A stretch of DNA of 64,000 bases from Neorhizobium galegae bv. officinalis (GTDB lineage: Bacteria; Pseudomonadota; Alphaproteobacteria; Rhizobiales; Rhizobiaceae): NCBI GenBank assembly GCA_000985875.1, contig CCRI01000017.1:1-64000 (forward strand). The letters are read 5' to 3'. The notes beneath the pieces are model-generated. The model did no database searches. It was not told the DNA's origin and saw nothing but the letters and a program-made list of their open reading frames with translations. This document shows, in pieces, positions 41,055 through 49,266 of the stretch (positions within the stretch are counted from its first letter, which is position 1; every line of letters starts with the position of its first letter). The translations under genes and the position numbers were made by a program.

Positions 41055-41935
41055 GCCGAAACCAGGTTGTCGGCGAGGAGCGCCGCAAAACGGGCAGCTA
41101 CATCCAGCCCGCCGAACGGCCAGAGGGTGGGAATGGTCGTGATCGGGTGGGCACGTACCGCGGGCAGGTTTTGCCACAGTGAACTTCCGCGCATCATCCG
41201 CACCGCATGCGGCATGATCGGTTCCAGGCAAACGAGCCGGGCGTCGCCGATGGTTGCGAGCTGCTCCACGCCGACCGTCGAAATCCCCCATTCGCTTGTC
41301 TCACGGTCCCATGCGTTCCGGAGGTCAAGCCGGTCCATCACATTCTGAAGCAGGCTGCCGGCACCGTAGATGCGCAGGTGCCGGTCATCAAAAAAGGTGA
41401 AGAGGCAGAGAGGGGTAGCCTTGCGGTCTGCGAGCCGCAGGCGAGATTCGTCGATCGTTCGTTCCGTCCGGACAAGAAGAGCTTCAGCCTCGCGCTCCCG
41501 AGCCAGGCGCTCGCCAAGTCTTTGCGTCTCCCGTTTGGCCTGTGCATATGGCGAGGTTTTTTCGACATAGAGGGGAAGGTCGTAGGTCGGCGCGAAACGT
41601 TCGAAATCTGCGACCTCCAACCCGTATCCATAGGTCGCGATAATCAGGTCCGGATTGAGTTCTTCCAGCAGCTCAAGGCTCGGCTCGCCCCGTGACCCGA
41701 GGTCGAGCGTCGTCTCCGGCAATGTCGGGTGCTCGACCCATTGCGTGTACCCTTTGAGATCGCCGACTGCGATCGGCGCAAGCCCAAGGGACATGACCAT
41801 TCCGGCGGCCGTCCACTCCAGGCAGGCGACGCGCCGGGGAGGGGATGACGCGAAACCGCGAAACGGGAAAGCGGCAAAGGCGCCCGCCCCGCCCAGGAAC
41901 GCGCGCCGTGTCGGAGAAAGGAAGCCAGCGCTCAA
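41051..41935 (-). CDS. fhuD: Fe3+-siderophore ABC binding protein (FhuD type), Tat signal
   Basis: Periplasmic binding protein of 294 residues. A TTG start at 41935 is chosen because GGAAGG lies 5 bases upstream and the product begins LSAGFLSPTRRAFLGGAGAF, a clean Tat signal; ATG starts further upstream lie inside the receptor gene. The mature part has the TroA-like fold, with VACLEWTAAGMVMSLGL, the LIATYGYGLEVADFERF region and LWQNLPAVRAHPITTIPTLW. It lies 10 bases after the receptor gene and overlaps the permease start by 4 bases. Confidence 0.87.
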   Translation of the reverse strand: MSAGFLSPTRRAFLGGAGAFAAFPFRGFASSPPRRVACLEWTAAGMVMSLGLAPIAVGDLKGYTQWVEHPTLPETTLDLGSRGEPSLELLEELNPDLIIATYGYGLEVADFERFAPTYDLPLYVEKTSPYAQAKRETQRLGERLAREREAEALLVRTERTIDESRLRLADRKATPLCLFTFFDDRHLRIYGAGSLLQNVMDRLDLRNAWDRETSEWGISTVGVEQLATIGDARLVCLEPIMPHAVRMMRGSSLWQNLPAVRAHPITTIPTLWPFGGLDVAARFAALLADNLVSA

Positions 41936-41945
41936 GCTGCCTTCC

Positions 41946-44384
41946 TTACCATGTAACCCGCACGGAGGCGGTGATCCGGCGCCCCTCGCCATAGAAGCAA
42001 CCGAAGCTCTCGGCAAAGCAGGAGGCAACGTAATCCTTGTCGAAAATGTTGCTGACATTGAGCGAAAGCGTCGTGTTGTCCTTCTTGTAGCTCAGCGCCG
42101 CGTCGGCGAGCACATAGTCGGAAACCTTGAAGGTGTTGGCGTCATCGCCCCACGTCCTGCCCACATATCGAACGCCGCCGCCAATGGTGAGGCCCTCCAG
42201 CGGTCCATTTTGCAGCGCGTAGTCTGCCCAGAGCGAGACACGGTGCCGGGCGACGCCGAAGGGCGTGTTGCCGACGTCGCTTGTTCCGGCGGCAGAATCC
42301 CCGTTGGTTTCCTTTGTCACTTCCGTGTCGAGATAGGTGTAGGCAAGCCGCACATCCAGACCGGAATCGCGGCTTGCCACGCCCTCGATTTCAATGCCGC
42401 GCGAGGTGATTTCACCGGTCTGTGAAACGGTGGCCCCGCCCGGGCCGCTGTGGCTCACGACATTCTGGCGGGCGAGATCGAAGGCCGACACAGTCATGAA
42501 GGAGTTTGAGCCCGGCGGTTGGTACTTGATGCCGACCTCATATTGGCGGCCCGTTTCCGGTTCGAACCCCGCTTGGGTGACCGGGTTGAAGGATTCGGTA
42601 TAGCTGACATAGGGCGCCAGGCCGTTGTCGGTGAGATAGACGAGGCCGGCACGTCCGGTAAACGCATCGTCTTTCATTTTCACGTTATTGGCGGAGTCCA
42701 CGGCATCACGGGCCGTTCCCCATGCCCAGTCGTAACGTCCGCCCAATGTCAGCGTCCACCGATCGAGCTTGATCTGGTCCTGTCCATAGATGCCCAACTG
42801 GCTCTGCACGGTCTCGGTGTTCCTGTAGGGAATCATCGGACCAATAGGTTTGCCGTATACGGGATCGAAAATATCGAGCGGATCCACGTCACCGGCGGAT
42901 GCGTAGTCGCGATAGTAGTGGCGCTTGAAATCGATACCGGCGAGCAGGGTATGCGCCAACTCACCCGTATCGAACTCGCCGATGATCTGCGTGTCGATCG
43001 TGCCGCCTTGGAGATTGGTGCTGCCGCCGTCGGCATAACGATCATAGGTCCGGCCGTCCGCCTGCAGCCCGGCGCCGAAAACGCCTTGCTCCTCATGGGT
43101 CAGCCAGACATAGCGCGCGTTCTGGCGGATCTGCCATGCATCGTTGAAATGGTGTTCGAATTCGTAACCGACGGAGCCGAGCGTGTTGTTATACTCGTCG
43201 AAAGCGGGCTCACTGACGAACCGGCTGTTCGGGATCTTGCCAAAAGGGCTGTCGAAAACGGTGCCGGATGCCGGAAGATATTGCATGGCCCAGCCCGAAC
43301 GGTCGCGCTGATACTGGCCGAGAACGGTGAGTTTCGTGTCTTCGTCCGGCTTGAACGTGATTGCCGGCGCCAGGAAGAGGCGGTCATCGTCGACGAAATC
43401 GATCTGCGTGGAACTCTCGCGTACGACACCGGTCATGCGATAGAGCAGCGTATCGTCGTTACCGACCGGTCCGCCGAAATCGAACCGGCCCTCATAATGT
43501 TCGAAACTACCGCCGACGATCTCGACCTCGCGCAGCACCTCTTCGGTCGGCCGTTTGCTGACGTAGTTGATCAAGCCACCGGGTGTCGCTTGTCCATACA
43601 GAACGGAAGCCGGACCGCGCAGGACCTCGTAACGCTCGGCGCCATAGGGCTCGATCGCATTGAACATGGTAAAATTGGAGTCCTTGAGCTGCAGTCCATC
43701 GCGATAAAAGATGCCACTACTGCCTGTGCCCATGCCGCGAAGCTGGACGCCGAGACCGCGATTGTCCGTGCCGTAAAGGTCGCCGCTGGCGCCCGGAGTA
43801 TAGCGCAGCGCGCTGTTGAGGCTGTTGACCCCTTGCACGTCCATCTGATCGCGCGTGACCACGGAAATGGACTGCGGCGTTTCAATCAGCGGTGTGTCGG
43901 TTTTGGTGCCCGTCGCGCTGCGGGTCGCGACGAAGCCGTCAACCGGCCCCCAGGCGGTCTCCGAGCTCAATATGATCGGGGCGAGCTCTGTCGCACTGCC
44001 CGCCGATGCGGCGGCACTGGTCGCGGTCGGATCCGTCAGCACGACGGTATTGGCCCCCTGGAACCGCCAGGAAAGACCGCTTCCGGCAAGCAGCCTCGTG
44101 AGCGCCTCCTCCGGTGACGCGGAACCGCTGAGACCCTGCGTGCGAGCGCCGGCCGGCAGGGTGCCGTTGAAAAGCACGTCGATACCTGTCACCGAGGAAA
44201 AGCGCACCAGAGCAGACGAAAGTGGCTGGGCAGGGATCGAGAACGTGTAGGACGATGCCGGAGCCTGCGCCGCTGCCGGCATTGACTGAAAGAGCGGAAT
44301 GACGCAGGCGGTGGCCAGAAGCAGCTTGCGGAACGATCCTGCCGACATGCTTGGCAGATGGCTGTTGATGATAGGACGCGACAC
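41946..44384 (-). CDS. TonB-dependent siderophore receptor with signalling (STN) domain
   Basis: Outer-membrane receptor of 812 residues. The start is a GTG at 44384 after AAGGGGGA, giving a signal peptide around FRKLLLATACVIPLFQSMPA-AAQA. The STN domain (about 45-100; ALVRFSSVTGIDVLFNG, then LTRLLAGSGLSWRF) is the part that contacts FecR. The plug follows with TPQSISVVTRDQMDVQG near 170 and VLRGPASVLYGQATPGGLIN near 260, then a 22-strand barrel ending in the aromatic residue of SVRVTW. It resembles ferrichrome/ferrioxamine receptors. Ligand binding is relayed to the FecR/FecI-like pair encoded upstream. Confidence 0.93.
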   Translation of the reverse strand: MSRPIINSHLPSMSAGSFRKLLLATACVIPLFQSMPAAAQAPASSYTFSIPAQPLSSALVRFSSVTGIDVLFNGTLPAGARTQGLSGSASPEEALTRLLAGSGLSWRFQGANTVVLTDPTATSAAASAGSATELAPIILSSETAWGPVDGFVATRSATGTKTDTPLIETPQSISVVTRDQMDVQGVNSLNSALRYTPGASGDLYGTDNRGLGVQLRGMGTGSSGIFYRDGLQLKDSNFTMFNAIEPYGAERYEVLRGPASVLYGQATPGGLINYVSKRPTEEVLREVEIVGGSFEHYEGRFDFGGPVGNDDTLLYRMTGVVRESSTQIDFVDDDRLFLAPAITFKPDEDTKLTVLGQYQRDRSGWAMQYLPASGTVFDSPFGKIPNSRFVSEPAFDEYNNTLGSVGYEFEHHFNDAWQIRQNARYVWLTHEEQGVFGAGLQADGRTYDRYADGGSTNLQGGTIDTQIIGEFDTGELAHTLLAGIDFKRHYYRDYASAGDVDPLDIFDPVYGKPIGPMIPYRNTETVQSQLGIYGQDQIKLDRWTLTLGGRYDWAWGTARDAVDSANNVKMKDDAFTGRAGLVYLTDNGLAPYVSYTESFNPVTQAGFEPETGRQYEVGIKYQPPGSNSFMTVSAFDLARQNVVSHSGPGGATVSQTGEITSRGIEIEGVASRDSGLDVRLAYTYLDTEVTKETNGDSAAGTSDVGNTPFGVARHRVSLWADYALQNGPLEGLTIGGGVRYVGRTWGDDANTFKVSDYVLADAALSYKKDNTTLSLNVSNIFDKDYVASCFAESFGCFYGEGRRITASVRVTW

Positions 44385-44484
44385 GAAAATCCCCCTTAGG
44401 CAACGCGACAGACCAGCGCGATACACACGCTCTGATCATGGGGACGAATGCTTTTCCCAAAAACCTGAGTGCTTTTTGAAATAT
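44385..44484. promoter_or_regulatory. Intergenic region before the receptor gene
   Basis: 100 bases between the fecR-like stop and the receptor start; by analogy with FecI systems it should hold the promoter read by the ECF sigma factor encoded upstream. No consensus can be assigned from one example. Confidence 0.35.
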
Positions 44485-45444
44485 TTATCTCGGGTAAATG
44501 AAGGTCAGCCACGGCGATAGGTTCTGGACCGTGATCGGCAGGCCGAGCGCCAGCGTATCGAGGATGGTATCGGACCGCTTCACGTCGACGATGATCGTCA
44601 CCCTGCTCTGCGCCAGCCTGTCGTCCATGATGATGATCTTGCCGGTGCGCCAGCGGGAGAGGGACGATATGACGTCGCGAAATGGGGTCGAAAGGAAAAC
44701 CAGCTTGCCGCTCCTCCAGGAAAGCTGCGTCTCGACGTCCGCCTTGACAGGCACAGACATCTGCCCGTTCCTGTAGATCAGGTTCTGTCCCTGCTCGACG
44801 CGCTGGAATTTGTCGCCCGTGGAAACGCTGACCGCATGTTCGGTGACCGTCACGGCGATCCCGTCTTCCTGGAACCCGACTGAAAAGGCAGTTCCGAGCG
44901 CGGTGGAAAAGAGATCCGAGGCCTCGACGACGAAGGGGCGGGATGCGTCCGGTGCAACCTGGAAAAACGCCTCGCCTTTTTCAAGGACGACCCGGCGCCG
45001 TTCTGCGTCGAAATTGAGTGCCAATGCGGTCCGGGTCGACAGTGTGGCAAGCGAACCATCGGGCAGAGTCACCGAGGCGGTCTCACCCGTCCCGGTGCTG
45101 TAAGCCGCCGCGGGACCCAATAGGCGCGTGCCGCCCCAGGCGGCGCCGGCGAGCACCACGGCAGCACCGCCGATCTTCAGGACGGTTCGTCGCGATGGGG
45201 ATTGCGCCTTGCCGAGATCATGGACAATACCGGCTCCGGACCAAAGCCGTTCCAGATCGGAATAGGCCTTCGCGTGTCTCTCGTCGGCCAGCAGCCATTC
45301 CCGAAGGCGCTGGCGGTCGGACGCAGTCTCGCTGCCATCCAGCAGAAGCGCGAACCACTCTGCCGCCCTGCGGGAAATCTCATCCTCTGTTTGTCTGCTG
45401 CCGTCCGGCGCTTCTTGCATGCGACGCGATTCCTCAAAACCCAT
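44485..45444 (-). CDS. FecR family anti-sigma regulator
   Basis: Inner-membrane regulator of 319 residues. The N-terminal cytoplasmic DUF4880-type domain (SRRAAEWFALLLDGSETASD, then LREWLLADERHAKAYSDLERLW) binds the sigma factor. A single membrane segment follows at about 88-105 (TVLKIGGAAVVLAGAAWGG), and the periplasmic FecR domain includes TGTGETASVTLPDGSLATLS and GEAFFQVAPDASRPFVVEAS. The C-terminal 80 residues contact the receptor's STN domain (SDTILDTLALGLPITVQ). It lies between the sigma factor and the receptor gene, as usual. Confidence 0.93.
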   Translation of the reverse strand: MGFEESRRMQEAPDGSRQTEDEISRRAAEWFALLLDGSETASDRQRLREWLLADERHAKAYSDLERLWSGAGIVHDLGKAQSPSRRTVLKIGGAAVVLAGAAWGGTRLLGPAAAYSTGTGETASVTLPDGSLATLSTRTALALNFDAERRRVVLEKGEAFFQVAPDASRPFVVEASDLFSTALGTAFSVGFQEDGIAVTVTEHAVSVSTGDKFQRVEQGQNLIYRNGQMSVPVKADVETQLSWRSGKLVFLSTPFRDVISSLSRWRTGKIIIMDDRLAQSRVTIIVDVKRSDTILDTLALGLPITVQNLSPWLTFIYPR

Positions 45445-45499
45445 AAACAGAACGAACAGGACAGGGAGAAATCTGGTTCGGCATGACGAATGAAACTGC

Positions 45500-46000
45500 T
45501 TACATTCCGGCTTTCAGCCGTTCCAGCGCAGTCACCATATGGCTGAAGACCGTTTTGGGAGAAATGCCGAGTTTTGTGCCGATCTCGACATAGCTTAGCC
45601 CTTCTATCCGCGAGAGCAGAAAGACCTGCCGGCATTTCGGCGGCAGCGAATTGACGATTTCCTGCAGTTTTTTCAGTTCATCGCGGCTGAGAACCACGTC
45701 TTCTGCAGAAGGACGATTGTCTGCGACATATTCGAGGTGATCGACACCAGCGACGAAAGGGGCGATGCGCCGGCGACGTTCATGGTCGGCAGCCAGATTG
45801 CGTCCGGTGGTCACGAAGTAACCGGCCAGATCTGACACGTCGCGCAGAAGACCAGGCCGCTCCCAGAGTCTCAGAAACGTGTCTTGCGTGAGATCGGCCG
45901 TGGTCGCCGCGCATTCCACCCGCCGCTGAATGGCGGCGGCAAGGCGTTCTCTCACGGAGAGGAAAACCTCGAGAAAATCGCGTCTACGTATATCGTCCAT
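45500..46000 (-). CDS. ECF sigma factor, FecI-like
   Basis: Sigma-70 family factor of 166 residues. Region 2 has DLTQDTFLRLWERP near 40-55 (core-binding and -10 recognition), region 4 has CRQVFLLSRIEGLSYVEIGT then LGISPKTVFSHMVTALERL near 130-160 (-35 recognition). The ATG at 46000 is chosen by family length; a TTG at 46048 would add 16 residues with no match. It is followed by FecR and receptor genes, so it directs transcription of the siderophore uptake genes when the receptor is loaded. Candidate iron-box sites lie upstream. Confidence 0.9.
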   Translation of the reverse strand: MDDIRRRDFLEVFLSVRERLAAAIQRRVECAATTADLTQDTFLRLWERPGLLRDVSDLAGYFVTTGRNLAADHERRRRIAPFVAGVDHLEYVADNRPSAEDVVLSRDELKKLQEIVNSLPPKCRQVFLLSRIEGLSYVEIGTKLGISPKTVFSHMVTALERLKAGM

Positions 46001-46054
46001 GGCACCGACTATACCGGCGACCGGGGCGGCGGCAAGAGGTTCATACAAAAATCA

Positions 46055-46069
46055 TGACTGTTGATATCA
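46055..46069. promoter_or_regulatory. Candidate iron-responsive (IRO) box before fecI-like gene
   Basis: TGA-N9-TCA at 46055-46069 fits the rhizobial iron-responsive box bound by RirA. It overlaps the perfect palindrome TTGATATCAA at 46061-46070. It lies 55-70 bases upstream of the chosen sigma factor start, a usual promoter position. Confidence 0.45.
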
Positions 46070-46090
46070 AGTTTCTTAAATGACGCGTCA
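46061..46090. promoter_or_regulatory. Two perfect palindromes 20 bases apart
   Basis: TTGATATCAA (46061-46070) and TGACGCGTCA (46081-46090) are both self-complementary, with centres two helical turns apart. They lie in the 170-base gap upstream of the sigma factor gene and may bind one or two dimeric regulators. Confidence 0.45.
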
Positions 46091-46170
46091 CTCGCAATCA
46101 ACGGACGTTGCGGCTCAACGAACGGGCGAAGCCGCCGTCGATCGCGCTTGGTGAACCCGGACCGAGAGTG

Positions 46171-46755
46171 TCAGTGCAAGCCGTGCCCAGCTTCGGGATG
46201 CAGCTCTATCAGGAAAACCTCCGAGTCCCCGGAGATAGCTAGGTCGCCCGTCACTTCGGCGCCGACGCTCAGGCAATCAAGCGGCCCGAGTTCAAATTTC
46301 TCCGAACTCAACGCGATCGTGTGTTTTCCTGTCGCAAGAACAAATCTCAAAAATGCCGACGGCCGCAGCGAGACGGGCGTCGGTTGCCTGATGACGCGAT
46401 GAGAGAACCGGCCGCGCCGCGTCATCACGTTGAGGTCCGTTGTCACGCCATTGACCAATGTGGCAAAAACCGGCCTGTCGGCAGCGAACGGATAGGGCTC
46501 GGAACTGCGCGTGAGAGTGACGGACGTGTCGCCATCGACCGTCAAATCTATCCCGTCCCCGGAGAGGATCGCCAGGGTTCGATCCACGTCCGGAAAGCTT
46601 GAGAACGGTCCGTCGGAGGCAACGCTCGCCATGCTGATGCGCCAATCGAAATCCTCGATCGATGTACCGGCGGGATGGACGGCGATCTCCACCGTCTCGC
46701 CGCCTCCGTTCTTCCACGGCATTCGTTTGTAGTCGGATGCGCGCAGGATTTTCAT
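46171..46755 (-). CDS. hutD: HutD family protein
   Basis: HutD of 194 residues, a two-cupin protein found with histidine degradation genes. It opens with LRASDYKRMPWKNGGGETVE, the family signature, followed by FDWRISMASVASDGPFSSFP and VDRTLAILSGDGIDL. Its biochemical role is unsettled; in Pseudomonas it sets the upper level of hut expression, probably by binding a pathway metabolite. It is the last gene of the minus-strand hut operon, starting 5 bases after hutU. The ECF sigma gene downstream is read in the same direction but separately controlled. Confidence 0.93.
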   Translation of the reverse strand: MKILRASDYKRMPWKNGGGETVEIAVHPAGTSIEDFDWRISMASVASDGPFSSFPDVDRTLAILSGDGIDLTVDGDTSVTLTRSSEPYPFAADRPVFATLVNGVTTDLNVMTRRGRFSHRVIRQPTPVSLRPSAFLRFVLATGKHTIALSSEKFELGPLDCLSVGAEVTGDLAISGDSEVFLIELHPEAGHGLH

Positions 46756-46760
46756 GGGGC

Positions 46761-48434
46761 TCAGTTTCCGAGAATGCCGGGCAGGCGAAGTCCGTTTTCC
46801 TTGGCGCTATCCACCGCGATCTCGTAGCCCGCATCCGCATGGCGCATGACGCCGGTGGCGGGGTCGTTCCAGAGCACGCGTTCGATCCGGCGGTCGGCGT
46901 CCTCGGTGCCGTCGCAGCAGATGACCATGCCGGAATGCTGCGAATAACCCATGCCGACGCCACCGCCGTGATGCAAAGACACCCAGGTGGCACCGGATGC
47001 CGTGTTGAGGAGCGCATTCAGCAGCGGCCAGTCGGATACCGCGTCCGAACCGTCCTTCATCGCTTCCGTCTCCCGGTTGGGAGAGGCGACCGATCCGGAG
47101 TCCAGATGGTCGCGGCCGATCACGATCGGCGCTTTCAGCTCGCCGTTGCGCACCATCTCGTTGAAGGCGAGGCCAAGCTTGTGGCGGACGCCGAGGCCCA
47201 CCCAGCAAATGCGCGCCGGCAGGCCCTGGAAGGAAATCCGTTCACGCGCCATGTCGAGCCAGTTGTGGAGATGCGCGTCGTCCGGCAGCAGCTCCTTCAC
47301 CTTGGCGTCGGTGCGGTAGATGTCTTCCGGATCGCCGGAAAGGGCGGCCCAACGGAACGGGCCGATGCCGCGGCAGAACAGCGGGCGGATATAGGCAGGC
47401 ACGAAGCCCGGGAAGGCGAAGGCGTTTTCCAGCCCTTCGTCCTTGGCGACCTGGCGGATATTGTTGCCGTAGTCGAGGGTCGGGATGCCGGCGTTCCAGA
47501 AGGCGATCATCGCCTCCACATGTTCGCGCATCGAGGCGCGGGCGGCTTTTTCCACCGCCTTCGGATCGCTTTCGCGTTTCGCCTTCCATTCGGCGATCGT
47601 CCAGCCCTTCGGCAGGTAGCCGTTGATCGGATCGTGGGCGGAGGTCTGGTCGGTGACCATGTCCGGACGAATGCCGCGACGGACCATTTCGGGCAGAATC
47701 TCCGCGGCATTGCCGAGCAGGCCGACGGACTTCGCCTCGCCTGCTTCCGTCCAGCGGGTGATCATCTCCATGGCTTCGTCGAGCGTTTCCGCCTTCGCGT
47801 CGACATAGCGGGTGCGCAGCCGAAAATCGATGCTGTCCGGATTGCATTCGACCGCCAGGCAGCAGGCGCCGGCCATGACGGCGGCCAGCGGCTGGGCGCC
47901 GCCCATGCCGCCAAGGCCGCCGGTCAGGATCCATTTTCCCTTGAGGTTGCCGCCATAATGCTGGCGTCCGGCCTCGACGAACGTTTCATAAGTGCCCTGC
48001 ACGATGCCCTGGGTGCCGATATAGATCCACGACCCGGCCGTCATCTGGCCGTACATGGCAAGGCCCTTTTTGTCGAGTTCGTTGAAATGGTCCCAGGTCG
48101 CCCAATGGGGCACGAGGTTCGAATTGGCGATCAGCACGCGCGGCGCGTCCTTGTGGGTGCGGAACACGCCGACCGGCTTGCCGGATTGCACCAGCAGCGT
48201 TTCCTCCTCCGTAAGCGTCTTCAGCGTCGCAACGATCCGGTCGAAATCGTCCCAGGTGCGGGCAGCGCGCCCGATGCCGCCATAAACGACCAGCTCGTTG
48301 GGGTTTTCCGCTACGTCCGGGTCGAGATTGTTCATCAGCATGCGCAACGGCGCTTCCGTCATCCAGCTTTTGGCGTTGAGCTGGTTGCCGCGGGGGGCGC
48401 GAATTTCGCGGATATTGTGGCGGGGATTGGTCAT
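46761..48434 (-). CDS. hutU: Urocanate hydratase
   Basis: Urocanase of 557 residues, the usual length. It uses tightly bound NAD+ to convert urocanate to 4-imidazolone-5-propionate, the second step of histidine degradation. The NAD-binding stretch GKWILTGGLGGMGGAQPLAA is near 160-180, with the conserved active-site cysteine in the later LYCRG-type segment, seen as PLFCRGIGPFRWAALSGDP near 365. It follows hutG by 13 bases. Confidence 0.97.
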   Translation of the reverse strand: MTNPRHNIREIRAPRGNQLNAKSWMTEAPLRMLMNNLDPDVAENPNELVVYGGIGRAARTWDDFDRIVATLKTLTEEETLLVQSGKPVGVFRTHKDAPRVLIANSNLVPHWATWDHFNELDKKGLAMYGQMTAGSWIYIGTQGIVQGTYETFVEAGRQHYGGNLKGKWILTGGLGGMGGAQPLAAVMAGACCLAVECNPDSIDFRLRTRYVDAKAETLDEAMEMITRWTEAGEAKSVGLLGNAAEILPEMVRRGIRPDMVTDQTSAHDPINGYLPKGWTIAEWKAKRESDPKAVEKAARASMREHVEAMIAFWNAGIPTLDYGNNIRQVAKDEGLENAFAFPGFVPAYIRPLFCRGIGPFRWAALSGDPEDIYRTDAKVKELLPDDAHLHNWLDMARERISFQGLPARICWVGLGVRHKLGLAFNEMVRNGELKAPIVIGRDHLDSGSVASPNRETEAMKDGSDAVSDWPLLNALLNTASGATWVSLHHGGGVGMGYSQHSGMVICCDGTEDADRRIERVLWNDPATGVMRHADAGYEIAVDSAKENGLRLPGILGN

Positions 48435-48447
48435 CGGAACGTTCCCT

Positions 48448-49266
48448 TTATCGGTTGTTGTTGTTCTCTGAAGCGAGGTCGAGGGCGATGCGCTCGATCC
48501 GCGTCAGGATATCTTTCAGATGGACGCGCAGTCGCTCTGCCTTGGCCGCGTCATAGGCACAGGGCAGGGTCTCCGTGGCGAGATGGGTGGCCTGTGCAAG
48601 TTCCATCTGGATGGCGTGGACGCCGGTTTCCGGTTTGCCGTAATGCCGCGTCGTCCAGCCGCCCTTGAAGCGGCCGTTGAGGATGCTGGTGTAGCCCGAC
48701 GTCGCCGCCGTCACGGCGAGCACCGCCTGCTCGATTGCCGGCGCGCAGGTCCTGCCCATGTCCGTGCCGATGTTGAAATCGGGCAGGGTGCCTTCGAAGA
48801 GGAACGGGATATGCGAACGGATCGAGTGGCAATCGTAGAGTACCGCAATGCCGTGAATGGATTTGACCCGTTGGATCTCGGCTGTCAGCGCGGCATGATA
48901 GGGCGCATGGAACTCCCGCAGCCGATCGGCGGTGTCGGCCTCGGTTGGCGCGGCATCCTGTTTCCATATGCTCATGCCGTCGAAATCCGTCTCCGGGATC
49001 AGGCCGGTGGTGTTTTGGCCGGGATAGAGGCTGACACCCTGCGGGTCGCGGTTGGCGTCGACCACGTAGCGGTGGAAGGTGGCGCGCACCGTTGTCGCAT
49101 CCGCCAGAAGGCCCTCATAGAGCCGGTGGATGTGCCAGTCCGTATCGGCCAGCAGACGACCGTTGTCGTTCAGCCGGTCCCAGATCGCCGAGGGCATGTC
49201 GGTTCCCGTATGCGGAAAGCCGAGAATGACGGGGGAGGTGCCCTGTCTGACGTCGAACACAGCCAT
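48448..49266 (-). CDS. hutG: N-formylglutamate deformylase
   Basis: HutG of 272 residues, amidohydrolase that releases formate and glutamate from N-formylglutamate, the last step of the five-step pathway. Segments are SPVILGFPHTGTDMP near 10, VDANRDPQGVSLYPGQNTTG near 70 and VLYDCHSIRSHIPFLFEG near 145 with metal-binding residues, then GWTTRHYGKPETGVHAIQME near 220. Its stop meets the hutH stop-start junction with no gap (49266/49267). Its presence with hutF shows the formylglutamate branch rather than direct formimidoylglutamate hydrolysis. Confidence 0.95.
   Translation of the reverse strand: MAVFDVRQGTSPVILGFPHTGTDMPSAIWDRLNDNGRLLADTDWHIHRLYEGLLADATTVRATFHRYVVDANRDPQGVSLYPGQNTTGLIPETDFDGMSIWKQDAAPTEADTADRLREFHAPYHAALTAEIQRVKSIHGIAVLYDCHSIRSHIPFLFEGTLPDFNIGTDMGRTCAPAIEQAVLAVTAATSGYTSILNGRFKGGWTTRHYGKPETGVHAIQMELAQATHLATETLPCAYDAAKAERLRVHLKDILTRIERIALDLASENNNNR

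Noticed and set aside
41936..42058. ATG-initiated longer form of the siderophore-binding protein
   Set aside because: It would start inside the receptor gene and spoil the Tat signal position; the TTG with a good ribosome-binding site fits better.
42519..44117. Plus-strand frame of about 530 codons opposite the TonB receptor gene
   Set aside because: Antisense to a receptor with clear STN, plug and barrel signatures.
46662..48668. Plus-strand open frame of about 670 codons opposite hutU
   Set aside because: hutU is certain, and the opposite frame has no motif or start signal; a product of codon bias.
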